The notes below the pieces were generated by a model. The model searched no databases, was not told the DNA's origin, and saw nothing but the letters and a program-made list of their open reading frames with translations. The position numbers and the translations under genes were made by a program. Shown piece after piece: positions 24,137 through 36,544 of a stretch of DNA of 64,000 nucleotides; positions within the stretch are counted from its first letter, which is position 1; the number at the start of each line of letters is the position of its first letter. Source of the DNA: Hirsutella rhossiliensis (taxonomy: Eukaryota; Ascomycota; Sordariomycetes; Hypocreales; Ophiocordycipitaceae); the NCBI RefSeq assembly GCF_020360975.1, contig NW_025408670.1, forward strand, positions 4,960,001 through 5,024,000, in the 5' to 3' direction.

Positions 24137-25926
24137 GGCGGGGTTTGGATCGAGGGGCTCCAGCAACGGAGCGAGCGTACAGTATGCATAACTGGAACGG
24201 CACAGTATTTTCTGTATTTTCAGCACAGGATACACTGTATTTTCTGCTAGACCCACTGTGCGGCTTTCGCCCAGACTGTCCGGATACAAACACGGCAGAA
24301 GCACGAGGCCAAAATGCCCAAGAAACAAACCGGTTATACGGCGTAAACTTGGGTTGCATCCGTACACACATGTGTACGGTGAAGATGATGTCTCAGATCA
24401 ACGGGCTTGCTCAGTTAATAAATGCCAACGGATGCAGGAACGCTATCCGGGCGGCCTCTGCAGGTTCGGTGGTGAAGCCCGAACCCCGGCGGGATATTTG
24501 ATTGGTGACAAAGAGAAAGAAGGGACTATAACAAACTATACTGTACAGTACAGCCTGTATAGATACATAATTACACGAGGCGGGAGAGAGAGGAGGCGGA
24601 TGCCGCGGCATCCTCGTCGCCCTTATTCATGCGAGGTTTCCCGGTTGGCCGCCACTTACCTGCTCGGCTTCCCCCCCCTTGCTTGCCCTGCCTTTATTCG
24701 GCCTCAACCCGGTTGTCATATTGTCATGTGCAGTCCGCGAGAAGACGTTTGTGATGCTATGGATAGGGGCCTAAGATGCAGTACATACGACTATACTGTA
24801 CATGCATACATACGTACATTGTAGACAATGAATGGCCCGTGGCCCAAACTCGGTTTGGGGATGGCGAGGCTGGACACGGTTACCTCCCTCGAGCGAGGCG
24901 ATGCAACGCAAGGTGATGATGGATGGAAACGGCTGTTGGGCGCCTCCGGCCGGCTTCTCTCTCGGTGACAGGCCGGGCGGGGGGTGCACCAACGTTGATG
25001 ATGACGCTGCTGCGTTGTACTGACTGACTGGCTGACTGGTAGCGAGAGCCGCGCCCGTTGCCCCCATGAGACGCTGCTATCCGTGCCTGTTTGTGCGCTC
25101 CTCGCTGCCGGCGTTGACTCTCTACCCGCTCTTCCACGGACCAAGGAGCCAACGGTGGCTATGGCATGCACGCACATGGCCTTTCAGCAGGATGCTTTGC
25201 AGCTTTTTAAATCCCCAAGCTGAAAAGGCGTCTGCCTCCTCTCCCCCGCAATCGAGCGAGCCCACAGCGCGAAAAAAAAACGTTATAGTTCGTCCCACTC
25301 GGGGCAAAACCAGGTGTATCTAGCATCCACGTCTCCACCTTGTCGTAAGCAGCTGGGAGCCAGGCTCTGGGATGCCCGTGGTTGGTGTCAGTCTCAGGAT
25401 AGCGGAGCGGCGTCTGTGCACCGCTCCCATGATGTATGTATTCGCCTCTTGCCTCGTGACGACCAACGTCTTTTTGTCTTTTCGCTGTGGAATAGAGGCG
25501 CCTCTAACGGCCAGTTCCTCGGGCCGTCTACGTCCCGAGGTACCGTGCATGCGCTTATCGATAGGTACTAAGCCGGGGCACTTCTGGCAGTCGTCGGTGC
25601 TTGCCGGGCCTCCCGAATCTCTGACAAAACAGCATGCGGGAGAGACGGACTCGCAGCTGTAGAGGCTACCTGAATGCTCCACTTCCTTGCGCACAGCCCG
25701 ATAGTATAGAGTACGTGGGTACGTACAGTACGCGCAAGATCAGTGAGTGGTGCCGCATCTCCGACACCTGCTGCAGGCACGGACAAAGCAAGCATGCCTG
25801 CCTGCCTGGTATGTGCATACGTTACGCATAAGTGCATACGGTAAACCTCCTTGGCTGAACTTTTCACTTGTCGTCGTCGTCGTCGTCGCCCTCGTCATTA
25901 CCTCGTCGTCTTCAGCCCTGGCTGGC

Positions 25927-25974
25927 TGTCCACACAACTGTCCACACAACCGTCCACACAACCGTCCACACAAA
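25927..25974. repeat. Four-copy 12-bp tandem repeat
   Basis: Units of TGTCCACACAAC / CGTCCACACAAC at 25927, 25939, 25951 and 25963, following a CGTCGT run. Confidence 0.92.
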
Positions 25975-27002
25975 CAGTCCGCTCGTTCCCAAGCCCCGAG
26001 AGCCAAAAACAGGGCCCGCCGCACCAGAGGGAGCCAGCCCCACCCCGATTCAAGTGGGGGGTGCCAAAGGCAGAAAAAGGCTCCGCGCAATTCGTCCTGC
26101 AGATGCGCCTCGGCCACTGCCATGGGCCGGGTTTCTTCATCAATCGATCCAACGGCCGCCGCCGCTACATGGAGCTAGTGCTCCTCGACCTCGTCGACCT
26201 CCTCGTTTCACACACGCCCCCCAGAATGGGCGATCCGTGCTTTCTTGTTGTCGATGCAATCACCGGACGACGCCTGTGCCGCACAGGAAAAAAAACCTTG
26301 TCGACTGCCGACTTTCAGCGACGACATCTGACCTTGTCCGTAACTCACATCCCCCCACCGCCACCACCACCACAGACGTGCAGCCGGTGGAGATGGCGGC
26401 CTCAACCTGGATCCCCGGCGCAAGCGAGGCCACTTTTCTCTCTCTCCTCTGTCTCCGCCGCCCGGGCTTGACCCCCCTGTCGAATCTGACACCCCCTGGC
26501 CCTACGCTCTTGGCCGTTGATGGTGCGCACCCCAGTCCCTGCAATAAACGACAACGACGGCTGGTCCGACGAGAAGCAGCAGCACGACGACGACGAACGA
26601 AGGGGCCTGCGCCGTCGTTTGTCGCTTCCTCTCTCTCCACCCATGTCCCTGGTCCGCGAGCTGCCGGCACCGGGGAGGGGGCCAAATCTGTCTTCTGCCT
26701 CCCCCCAAACCGCCCATCCCTGCTGGCCCGTCATTTTGCGACTGCCGCTGCCAGCTGCATCATCCCAGACCCATGCCACTCATCCGCATCCATGTTTTTC
26801 TGTATGTCGTACGTACAGTAGTTTGACTGTAATACCGCGTGTATGCACTTACAGTACAATACCTGCTTGCCTACATGCTGCACCGCAACTCTCGTCGGCA
26901 AGCCACGACCCTTTTCTTGCCCGCCACGGTCCATCGCCATCTTGCATCCCCCCTCCTGCCTCGCAGAGCCATCATAGCCTTGGACCTCCTAGGCTCCTTT
27001 CA

Positions 27003-27145
27003 TCCTCGGTGCTTCCCAACTAATCGACCCTTCTCGACTCGTATTCCGGCCTCCCCCCCCCCTCCGCCTCTTCCAGCCAGCCCTCTTCTCTCAATTCTCT
27101 CTAATCTGTTCTCGTCGCCTCCGTCCTCTCTGCCTCGATCCAGCC
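27003..27145 (+). promoter_or_regulatory. Pyrimidine-rich promoter/leader of the GPCR gene
   Basis: Strongly C/T-rich stretch on the coding strand starting about 430 bp upstream of the GPCR ATG, including a run of nine C. Such tracts commonly sit just upstream of transcription starts in filamentous fungi. Confidence 0.45.
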
Positions 27146-27436
27146 CCCTCCCCATGTGGTCAAGAGCCCAATAACATCGACTAGTCTCGGTCCATTGGCC
27201 AGACGTTCGGGCCTTGGCTGTAATCAACCCCTTTCTTCCCGCGGATACATCACCCCTCCCATTCGGACACCCCAATCATTTGTCAATCGTTAGCTACACT
27301 TTGGCGTCTACTACTGCGCCTGGATCACAGACGACACCCCCCTCTTGGTCATCATCCGCTCAGGCCCCTCAACCTCGACGACGATAATACAAGACGCTCT
27401 GCACCGCCAGGACCCTCGTCCTCTTACTCGCCCATC

Positions 27437-28922
27437 ATGCGAGAGTTGACAATGGACCAACGCAACTCCATCAGCGTCATTGAGAGGGCTTGCTCGGTCC
27501 TCTCTCTACTGGGATGCATCTTCATCATCGCCACCTTTTGCTCCTCGAGGGTCTTTCACAAGCCCATCAACCGGCTCGTCTTCTACGCTTCCTTTGGCAA
27601 CATGATGACAAACGTCGGCACCCTCATGTCCCATGCCTACCTGAACGACCTCGACTCCTTTGGCTGCCAGTTTCAATCTTTCTTGATCCAAATGTATGTC
27701 TTGGCACTCATCAGGGGCGGCCGGCTGGATGCTAACAAACGACGTGATGCAGGTTTATGCCCGCGGATGCCTTTTGGACGCTGGCCATGGCCATCAATGT
27801 CTACCTTACCTTTTACCACAAGTTTGATGCCCAGAGGTTGCGCAGAATGGAGTTGGCCTATTTGGTTGGCTGCTACGGTATCCCCTTTATCCCAGCCTTT
27901 GCCTATATCTTCATCAGGAACAGCCAGGGGCAGCGTGTCTACGGCAATGCCACCCTGTGGTGCTGGATCTCTCCGCAGTTCGACATTCTGCGCATCGCCA
28001 CCTTTTACGGTCCGGTTTGGTATGCCCCTTTCCCTTCTGTTTCCTTGTCTAGGTCAGGGTTGGTGACGACTAACGAAGGTGAAATAGGGTCACGATTCTC
28101 ATCACTTTCTTCATCTACATCCGCGCAGGCCGGACCATCTACGAGAAGCGCAAGCAGCTGCACGACTTCAAGTCGTCGGACCCGGATCCCCTGTCGGTCA
28201 ACGGCGAGGCCGTCGCGACCATTAAGCGAACCGAGGTGACGGTGACGACAGAAGCGGCGACTAGCCCCGGGGGCATCCACCTGGGCCCCTTGGGCCGGGG
28301 GAAGAAGTCGCCGTCGGAGCACAGCTCGGCGGGTGCCAGCGGCGCGTATTCGGTGCACATCTCGGCCGAGAACGACGGGTCGCCCGGGGACGAGGTGGAG
28401 CTGCCGATTCAGGGCCGGACGATCCAGCAGACGAGCACGGTGCAGGTGGCGCCGCACAAGCCGCCCAACCCGACGCGGCGGCGTAACCACGAACTCAACA
28501 ACGCGGCCTGGTCCTACACCAAGTGCGCCATCCTCTTCTTCACCGCCATCCTCATCACCTGGATCCCGTCGAGTGCCAACCGCGTCTACTCGGTCGTCCA
28601 TCAAAACGAGTCGTTCTCGCCGCTCGAGTTTATGAGCGCCTTTGTCCTGCCTCTCCAGGGCTTCTGGAACGCCGTCATCTATGCCGTCACGTCGTGGGGC
28701 GCCTGCAAGAACCTGCTCCACGACTGGCGCATCGTCCGCCCGTCACCCGTCACCGAAATCACCGGCGGCTCCTCCTTCAGGGGCACCGAACAGAGCCTGG
28801 GCGGCCGCCGCGGGGGCCTGTTCCGCCACCCGCCGCAAAGCTCGCGGACCTTTGACTCGGAGAGCACGACGGAGCTGGCCAAGTCTCGAACGGGGTCGGC
28901 CGACGGAGGACGACTTTGTTGA
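27437..28922 (+). CDS. cAMP-receptor-like G-protein-coupled receptor (Gpr1 type of Neurospora)
   Basis: Seven-helix plasma-membrane receptor, 452 residues from three exons: 27437-27693, 27753-28019, 28088-28922. Introns are 59 and 68 nt; the first has a GCTAAC branch site. Transmembrane segments include SVLSLLGCIFIIATFC, INRLVFYASFGNMMTNVGTL, DAFWTLAMAINVYLTFY, LAYLVGCYGIPFIPAFAY and VTILITFFIYI; after a long third cytoplasmic loop come SYTKCAILFFTAILITWIP and MSAFVLPLQGFWNAVIYAV. The block QMFMPADAFWTLAMAINVYL, then LWCWISPQFDILRIATFYGPVW, is typical of the fungal class related to Dictyostelium cAR receptors. The long loop and tail are Ser/Thr/Gly-rich, with Thr/Ser sites that could be phosphorylated. 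The ligand is unknown; family members affect development and nutrient response in other fungi. Confidence 0.88.
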
Positions 28923-29632
28923 TGACGCAGCGACACTACAAAAAGGACGAGAAGCGAAATGAAGAAATCAAGCAGGCCCCTCCAGTCGATATGATACCAT
29001 TTGCTGCGTTGTTTTCCTCACACGCGAGCCATTTTTTGTTCTTAATCTTTTCTCCCCTTTGCTTTGATTGACTCTCATCCATCCTACAATTTCGCTGGCG
29101 CCCCTTTTCCATATCAAGGAGAAACCCTTTAGAGCGATACGACTCTTGTCTTGTCTCGTGTCAATCTTACTCGCGGAGCTGTTTTTGGGCAAGCATGGGT
29201 ATATATGGGCTGCGGAGGCGTGTCATGTTGGGCTGGCAACGTGGCCTGGATGAGGGATATCAGCGGAGTTTGGGTGTCCCTTGTCGTGTTTCCGGCCCAA
29301 TATGTGTGGGCAGGTACTATTACATATTGCCACGTACGAGTCCCTGTGGGATTTTGTCTTTGTATGACACGGGCGGGCTTGCACGGCTCGGAGAGGCGTA
29401 TGGTGCTTGCAGGGGAAGAAGGACATGGGCTATGATTCAGTGTACATAACTATATAACAATGAGCTCTTTAGTGGAGACTTTGAAGGACCTGAATTGTCT
29501 TCGTTGAGATGCTGATATCACAGCAGACAGGGGCAGTCGGTGAAGCTAGGATGACAATGCGGATGGATACACGGGGGTGGGAACGCGGGGGAGAAGACAG
29601 CAGCCGCTTTGCCAACCAAGGTTCCACCATCC

Positions 29633-29667
29633 TGGTTGGTTGGTTGGTTGGTAGGTTGGCTGGCTGG
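29633..29667. repeat. TGGT/TGGC tetranucleotide repeat
   Basis: Five TGGT units followed by degenerate GTAGGTTGGCTGGC units. Confidence 0.88.
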
Positions 29668-29934
29668 CCTGCGGAAACGCACCCGAGTTGTTCCATGGGT
29701 AAGGCATGGGTAGGGCAAGGGTAGGGGGGACTTTGACGGTGCACGACAGGGGTGCTGAAGAAGAGGGGCTGAGGAGCCTGACGATGGCGGCGATTGCTTA
29801 CAGTACGTGGTGAAGACGATGCCATTCGTCATTTTACTGGTACCTACAGTATGTTTATGGCGGTAGGTGGCAACGGCACGTAGGTTCTTTGGAGGGGGGG
29901 AGGAGCAGATGCAGGCTCTCTACTGTACGCGCCG

Positions 29935-29950
29935 TATATATATATATATA
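29935..29950. repeat. (TA)8 microsatellite
   Basis: Sixteen uninterrupted bases of TA in an otherwise GC-rich region, directly downstream of a TACTGTAC site. Confidence 0.92.
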
Positions 29951-31409
29951 CCGGGTACAATATACACTGCAGCGTCTTGGCCGTAAATACAACATGTCCT
30001 CTCTGTCGGGCAGTCGGACACGGCCTCGGCTCGCCCCTTCTGGGCCGGGGCCATTGTGTGTCCTGGCAAGCTGGTGCGGGGGAGTATTCCGGGTATCCTT
30101 GTTAATGAGAGGGGGAGAGGGACCGCGAGAGGGCGTGGTGGCTGGCACTCCGAGCCACCCGCGGGGCACGTACCGTCTAGCGTACAGTACAGTCAAGGTC
30201 CCCGGTCCCCGGTCAGCCCTGCGTGTCACACCCACACCTCGCCTCTCTCCAGTCCTACACCGACGCACGGCAGAAATCCAAACTGGATTCGGCAAGAGAG
30301 GGCGAAGGGAGAAGGCAAAAGAAGGAAAAGGCGCGGCGGCTCTTGAAACCGCTACCGATCCCATGACCCATCTGCCCAAACGCCCCCCTCATGCTGCACC
30401 GCGCACTGCATCGACATGCGGCCATACTCCCTACTGTAGGCATAGACTACGGCATAATAACTAACTTACAACGCCTCTGTAATAAACTCGGCTTCCCCCT
30501 TCCCCCCTCCCCATCGCCGTCAATCTCGGGGCCCGGCTCCGCCAGCGCCACGCATATGTAGGTGTACAGCAAGTCCCGCTCGGACAGGACACGGACAGGA
30601 CCTGCAAGCCTGCCGTTGAAGAAGGAAAAAAGAGGTCTCCGGGGCCCGGGCCAAGAGGGGGGCGAGCCATGGATCGACGGTGCTGCCGCCGTTGCATGCA
30701 GCGGGCAAAGAATAGCGCGGCATGTCGGCGTTATCGGCGCATCCGCATCTCCCTCGACGATGCGCGACTGAGACCTCTTTTTTTGCCTCAACCACGACAT
30801 TCTCCTCTGCGCGTGTGCCATGCGTGTGACGGCACCGACATGCCCACGTGCCTTGCCAGGTCGTTTCCAGCACGACTTCATCTCCACGTGTTGCAGAAAT
30901 TCCCTGTCAATTCACCCTTCCCGAGACTCCATGCGCCGGAGCGGCTCGACCCTTACAGTGCTGCCCGCTTCATTCACCCAACCCCAGCCTTGCGCCATTT
31001 GACTTGCAGAACGCGGCCCGAGTGCCCGCCCCCCGCCCCCCCCCGGCCGCTCCTCCACCGCCCAGTCCGGGCCGTCTGTCGCTTGGCTTGCTCGTGGCGG
31101 CGGGGACATGGTCGGCCGCCACCGACACTGCCGTGATAATCACCCACCGGCCAGCCACGCCGGCCTGTCGCGCAGACATAGGTCCTCCCTGTACCTTCAC
31201 CCATGCAAGTAAAGCCCTGCTTCATCGGCGCCGCCTCCGCCACCGACACGGCCGGCTCCAGGTATCCGTCTGCTTGACCGCCCGCGCCTTCTCCTGGCCT
31301 GGACAGGGGCTGTGCTGCTGAGTGTTGTGCCGAGTTGTGCTGTATGCATTGAATCCGGTCCCATGTGCACCTGCGTGGGCGCTGCCGATTGCCAGCCACC
31401 GAGACCTGC

Positions 31410-33441
31410 CTAGCTCGCCTTGACGGCCTCAATCAACTGGTATTCCCAAAATGTCCCCAGCTCGACACACTCGTCCACGCACGCACGGTCGTCCCACCAC
31501 CACGAGTTTGCCGTCACGTGCTCGCCCCAAACCGTCCGCCACAGCATGCGCCCGACGAGGCTCCTGAGCTCCGCCTTGGTCTTGCGCTCGGCGTAAAGCT
31601 TTTCAACGGCAGGGTCAGGGTCCCGGGGCATGCGCCTCACGTTCTCGGCCGTGGCGTAGAACTTGACCGCCGTGAGGATGCTCCCCGCCCCGCGGAGAGA
31701 CACCTCGCCGAGCCATCGCGGGAGCTGCGCCGTAGGATTCGTACACCTCGACTTCTTCTCAAGGTTGGCCACCAGATGTTCCTCCAGCCACATCCGCAAC
31801 CTCCTACCCAGCGTGTCGACGCAGGGCAGCGGATTGATGACCACCAGGTAAAAGGTGCCGCCAGGCTTCAAAGAGCTGCTCACGTTTTGCATGATGCCGC
31901 GCAAGTCCTGCGACGAGCACAGCGACGGCAGCGACAGCGCGTGGACCGCCTCAAAGAGCCCCGGTGGGATCGGGAACGTCGAGGGAGACGTCGTCGAGAC
32001 GAAAAGAGGCTGCACGTTGGGAAGCGTATCCATCGGGAGCGGCTTATCGGATAGATGGCAGATGCGTTTGGTGGGATGGAGGCCAGCGAGGTATGACGCC
32101 GAGGCTGGATGCCGTTAGCCCATGACGCGGGATTCCGCCGTGACGACAACATACCTTTGGACTCGTACAGGGCCAGGATATTGTTCATCTTTTCTGGCGC
32201 AATTTTTTGCGTCGGCGCCTTGGACTTGCCCTCAGGCGCGGGCGCCACGTCCAGGTGATGCAGTGCCGAGAGCATCCATCGCATTCTCTCAACCTCGGGT
32301 TGGCTCGGCTGTTCCGCCGTAGGGTTCGTGGCGGCCAGCTCTTGGAGCTTGGCGAGCACAGCGGCAGGGGTGGCGGCAGCCATTGCCTTGACGTCTCGTA
32401 CATAGGCCTCGAAGTCGGGTGGTTTCCAAAACTGCCGGAGGTCACCCGGAGTCATCACGGCCCGGGGCGACTTGCCTGGCTCCGCCATCTTGACCCGGAC
32501 CTGCGCCGACGCAGCGCCCCATCGATCAGAGGTCAGTGAGCTGGGCAATGGCCGCGGATGGGCTCGGAAGCGCAGCGGCGACTTGGCCGGCGTGTCGAGA
32601 TGGGCGAGACGGGGATCTCGAGAGGCAAGGCTGGGCGGGAGGGAGTTTGAGAGGTCGGCGAACCTGGATGGCCGGTGCGGGATGATGGATGCAAAGTCGT
32701 CGGTCGGGGACCGAGGTGGTGTCAATGGGCCGCCCGGAAACAGCAAATCAGGGGCGATGAAGGCGCTCCTCACCGGACTCTGGAGGTCGGACAGGGGCGC
32801 GCCGGCTGGCCGCGCTGTGCTCGAGGCGGTCGACCCGATGATGCGCGCAAATCTGCTCCTTGATCCGGCGGCCACGCGAGACGATAAACTGTCGATGGTA
32901 GTGTCGGCTGTAGGGCGTGCAACAGGCTCTAGAGCAAGACGGTCAACAAAGCCGAACTGGACGAGCGTCTCACTGCGACAGAAAGGGCCTGCTAGCGTGG
33001 ACAATGAAGGGGGAAACGAGTGGCTGTCTCACCATCACGCGTGCTCTCGGATGATGTGGCCGGCTTGCTGGTGCGCGAACGAGAGCAGGAAGCGGGCGTG
33101 CTGAGGAGGGAGCTAAGTAAATCGCCCGTGGCGGAGACGGAGCTTCGCGCGCTGGTGGCTGAGCCGGATACGGATGCGGAGGCTGGAGACGGCAAGGCCG
33201 TGGGAGGAGAATGCTCTGGCGGAGATGACGTTGATTTAGAGTTTGGCTTCTTCAAGCCCCGCGCTCTGAAACGCGCAAAGGCCGACTCGGTTTTGGAAGA
33301 GTGGGAGCTTGTCGTCGACGATAGCGAGCTCCGCGCCAAGGGCGTTGCGCAATCCGGGCCTCTGTTCCTGCGACTCTCCTTCTTGGCTCTATGTTCGCCC
33401 ACCAGCTCCCGTTTCGGGTCTGTCCAGACAATATCCCACAT
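31410..33441 (-). CDS. Fungal SAM-dependent methyltransferase-like protein
   Basis: Three exons: 33441-33033, 32988-32155 and 32104-31410; 645 residues. Introns are very short (about 44 and 50 nt); the 3' end of the first could instead be the CTAG three bases earlier, which also keeps frame. The N-terminus MWDIVWTDPKRELVGEHRAKKE begins a disordered Ser/Pro-rich half. A helical block follows (TPGDLRQFWKPPDFEAYVRDV ... RMRWMLSALHHLD), then a C-terminal half with SLKPGGTFYLVVINPLP, the conserved loop after strand 5 of class I methyltransferases. A usual glycine-rich motif I (GxGxG) is not visible; the segment in its place reads KRICHLSDKPLPMDTLP. So the fold is supported but cofactor binding and activity are uncertain. 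Substrate unknown. Confidence 0.68.
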
Positions 33442-34077
33442 ATTGGCGTCGGTTGGCGGATGGGAGACGGGCTGTCAGTTGCTTGCTGAGTCCGGCCGGA
33501 TGACGGGCGAGAAAAGGAGGAGCGGAAGCAAGGACAGGGTGGTTGATGGGTCAGAGGTGTGCGGCTTCTCTCGAGCCGAGTTCCCTGGTGCAGAGGACAA
33601 GAGCGTTGCCGACATGAGGCTCTGAGCATCAAACTCGCAACAGCCGCTGGATGCAGGTCGAGAGATTTCTTCGATTCTCTTGGCCTCTTTGACGACGCAC
33701 CTGCTCAGCCAGGCAGCGGCGAGAAGCGAGGCGACTTTGGATCCTACTCCCGTAGCCCTCGGTCGATAGCCAGGTTGCGCAGATGGGCGGGCAGTCGAGC
33801 AGCGGCACGGAAGCACAAGAGAGTATGTATATCGGCCCAATATACGGTACTCTGCCCGTACATGCGGTGGTGCCGGCCAAGACGGCGGCGCAACTTGCTT
33901 GGCCCCATGTCGCCGCCGCTGTATGCAGTCGTTGTTGAGGATGATTATGGCCGAGATTTGAAAAGCCCTGGCCCTTGGCTTCGCTTGACCGCGACACACA
34001 TGGCATGCCCAGGCCAAGGCGCATGCTTGGGGAAACTCTGCAATAAGCCACTTTCCATCATCCATCCAGTGACCGCT

Positions 34078-34278
34078 GCTTCCTCCCCCTCCCCCTCCTG
34101 CCTCCCCTCCTGCCTCCCTTCTCTCTTTCCCTTCCGTCTTTCCCTTCTACTTTCCTCCCCCTCCCCCTTCTCTCCTTCCCTTCCTACTCCCCTCCTCCGT
34201 CTTCTTTTCCTCTTTCTTTCCGTCTCCGTCCAATTCTTCACTCTCTTGCATCCTCCTCCTCCTCCTCCTCCTCCTCTC
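34078..34278 (+). promoter_or_regulatory. 200-bp polypyrimidine tract of unknown owner
   Basis: Almost pure C/T on the + strand (CTCC, CTTCC and TTTC units), ending in a (CTC)n run at 34252-34276. Tracts like this mark fungal promoters, but the next + strand ATG is 2.3 kb away at 36545. Confidence 0.4.
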
Positions 34279-34401
34279 CTCACTCATCCATCTACTCCAG
34301 ACAATTCACCAGACCAGAAGCAAAGACTCACACATACGTACGCACACAAAAGCAAAGACGAAAGCCATCCTCACCCTCCATCAACCGCCGACCGCCTCGT
34401 A

Positions 34402-34439
34402 CAGCGCAGCACAGCACAGCGCAGCACAGCACAGCACAG
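34402..34439. repeat. CAGCA pentanucleotide-type repeat
   Basis: CAGCG/CAGCA units, seven to eight imperfect copies. Confidence 0.85.
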
Positions 34440-36544
34440 TACCGACATACATACATGGCTCCCTCGTCTGATCCAAGATCCCTGCTTCTCGTGGCACGGC
34501 AGCTGACCATGTGAGGAGCAGCCGCGTGGTACAGGCTTGCCGGGATCGTCTCATCACTCCCGCCCAGATGCTCGACAGCGGGCCGAGATGCATCCTGCCT
34601 TGCATGTGGCGTGGATGGCTCGAGAGCGCCCTCGGTGGACAGGCTTCATACATAGAGTACGTGCATGCATGCTTCTCCTGCTTTGCGCCACTTCAGACTC
34701 CCACATCCTCACCCACTATCCATGGGCTGCTTGCAGACCGGCCATATGTCCAAGATCCGCCTGTCTACTTCTCTCGCATCGGCTTCGACGGGAAGGCCAG
34801 ACCAGTCAGTCATGACTGTCCAGCCCAAACCCCCTTTTCCGAGGTGGGCAACGGACATGGCCGCAAGTCACGCACAAAATGTCCCAAACAAGGCGCTTCG
34901 ACGTCTGCTCAGCTGTCTCAGATGCCAGGCATCGCTCTCTAGACCCGGCTGCACAATCTTGCCGCCTGCTCGCAAGCCCATCTCGTGTGTTTGGTGTCTC
35001 GGCTGTGCCCGTGAAACCATGCTAGCCACCCCGTTGCACAGATCTGGCCATGGGCCCTCCAGAGATTGCCCAATGTTGCGCGCCTCCCCCTATCAGCCAA
35101 GATGGGAGCCTCTGGCATCCAAGTAGGCATCCCCAACCGGAGGCCTGCTGCCCAGAGTGTTCAAGCCTCATCTCCCTCTCCCTCCCCTCCTCTTTCCATC
35201 CCGGGTAGAGCCGCATGGCCTTTGTATGATCTCGAGTTAGCCGTCTACGGCATCAAGGAGGTGCAAAATAGAGAACGGGACAGCTGTCGTCCTTCCGGGG
35301 TAGCCGGTGCCGACGCGGGATGTAGCCGAAAACCTCGTCGTCCCATGACGAGAATGCAAGAGCGCGTGTGGGGAAAGACGAGAGGAGGGGGAAGCAGTGG
35401 AGAAGGCTTTCTTCTTCCTCCAGCTCGAGAACAATGTCCGGCTCTCCCAAGTGATGCAGATGATGGCGTGCGAAAAGAGTCGGACGCCAGTTTATGCTAA
35501 TTTCTCTCTGCCGCCTGCCGCTATACTCTGTACTCAAAGACGTGTGTCTCAGCGTTGCTATGTTCGGATACCTGGACTCGTGGCACCTCGAGGCTAGAGG
35601 AGACGAAGAGAAAGTCGGTTGCATGAGGTAGGTTGCCGAAGCCTGGCGGGAGCTTGCTTGTGATTTCTCGACACACGTTCAGGATCTAGGCCACGGCCAC
35701 CCCCCTATTTCATCGAGCTCGGCTTCAAAGTGGCAGGCGTCCTCCATCCAGTCGACGATTCTCTCCCCGCCTGCACCGATGACAGCAGCGGAGTCGCGCT
35801 GACGTGGATGAACGTTCCAGGCAACATCGGATTTCATGGCAGAAACGACTCGACTTCGTTTCCCACCCTTTCATATCCCTTGTCGGTCGCGAGCGAGCAT
35901 TGGCCATGGCCCTCGCCGTTTGCTGAGGGATGGTACACGAAACCTGCGCAGGACGCTGGCCACGAGGCAGCTGAATGGCTCTCCATGCAGACACCACATC
36001 CAGGTTAGGAGGACAGGGTCGACGGCAACGGCCTTGTGTGTCCCTTCTCAAGCCGTTGTCCTACCTTTGGTCTCACTCTGAGCGCTCAGTGGGTTTGTTC
36101 ACGCCCCTTGAACTCGTGCTCGCGCTCGTCTCAGCATCCTGTCCCCTGCGACGCCCCCCCGGACGAGGGCATTCAAGATTGGGGACCTCCCCCTTGGTGG
36201 CGGTCCTCCTTTCCGAAGCTTAACGAGTCGTTTGGGATGCGCGGATAGTCGCTGCTCAGACCGGGAGCCAGTCTTTCACCCTTGGGCATCTTGTTGATGG
36301 AAGGGCCCTTTGCGTGGATTGACTAGCAGCCCCCTGGTTTGCCCCCTCCCCTGAAAACCTCCGAGCATAAGGCCTTCTTGTCCCTGCTTTCATCTTGCAT
36401 CTTAATACCGAGACAACAAGATCGAGCGAGACCCGCGGCCTCTTTCTTTTTCGTATCACTTGCGCCAGCACAGCCCGCCCAGGCTTTCGGAGCCGAATCC
36501 TCGGCCGCACCTCACCGCTGAGCATCAGGCATTTTCTCTGTGCC

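Larger units (their letters stand above)
21034..27436. other. 6.4 kb divergent gap without recognisable genes
   Basis: Between the Cys-rich membrane protein (-) and the GPCR (+). All six frames give only short unrecognised frames. The interval carries a (TG)15 tract, a four-copy 12-bp repeat, a GTC run near 25870, and at least six TACTGTAC/GTACAGTA sites between 23.57 and 26.82 kb. The last 0.4 kb is pyrimidine-rich GPCR promoter or leader. Confidence 0.45.
28923..31409. other. 2.5 kb convergent gap without recognisable genes
   Basis: Between the 3' ends of the GPCR (+) and the methyltransferase-like gene (-). Holds a GGTT repeat, a (TA)8 tract, TACTGTAC/GTACAGTA copies at 29921 and 30182, and a C-rich run near 31020-31045. 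No frame is recognisable. Confidence 0.45.
33442..36544. other. 3.1 kb divergent gap
   Basis: Between the methyltransferase-like gene (-) and the purine permease (+). It should contain both promoters. A 200-bp pyrimidine tract and a CAGCA repeat are listed separately. A 315-codon frame across 33.56-34.51 kb is mostly low-complexity Pro/Ser from that tract and is not accepted as a gene. Nothing else recognised. Confidence 0.45.

Noticed and set aside
25927..25974. Regular short repeats that might suggest a CRISPR array
   Set aside because: The units are contiguous 12-bp tandem copies with no spacers, in a eukaryotic genome; an ordinary minisatellite.
33559..34506. 315-codon open frame on the + strand
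   Set aside because: Most of it is the translated polypyrimidine tract (Ser/Pro/Leu runs); no conserved segment seen.
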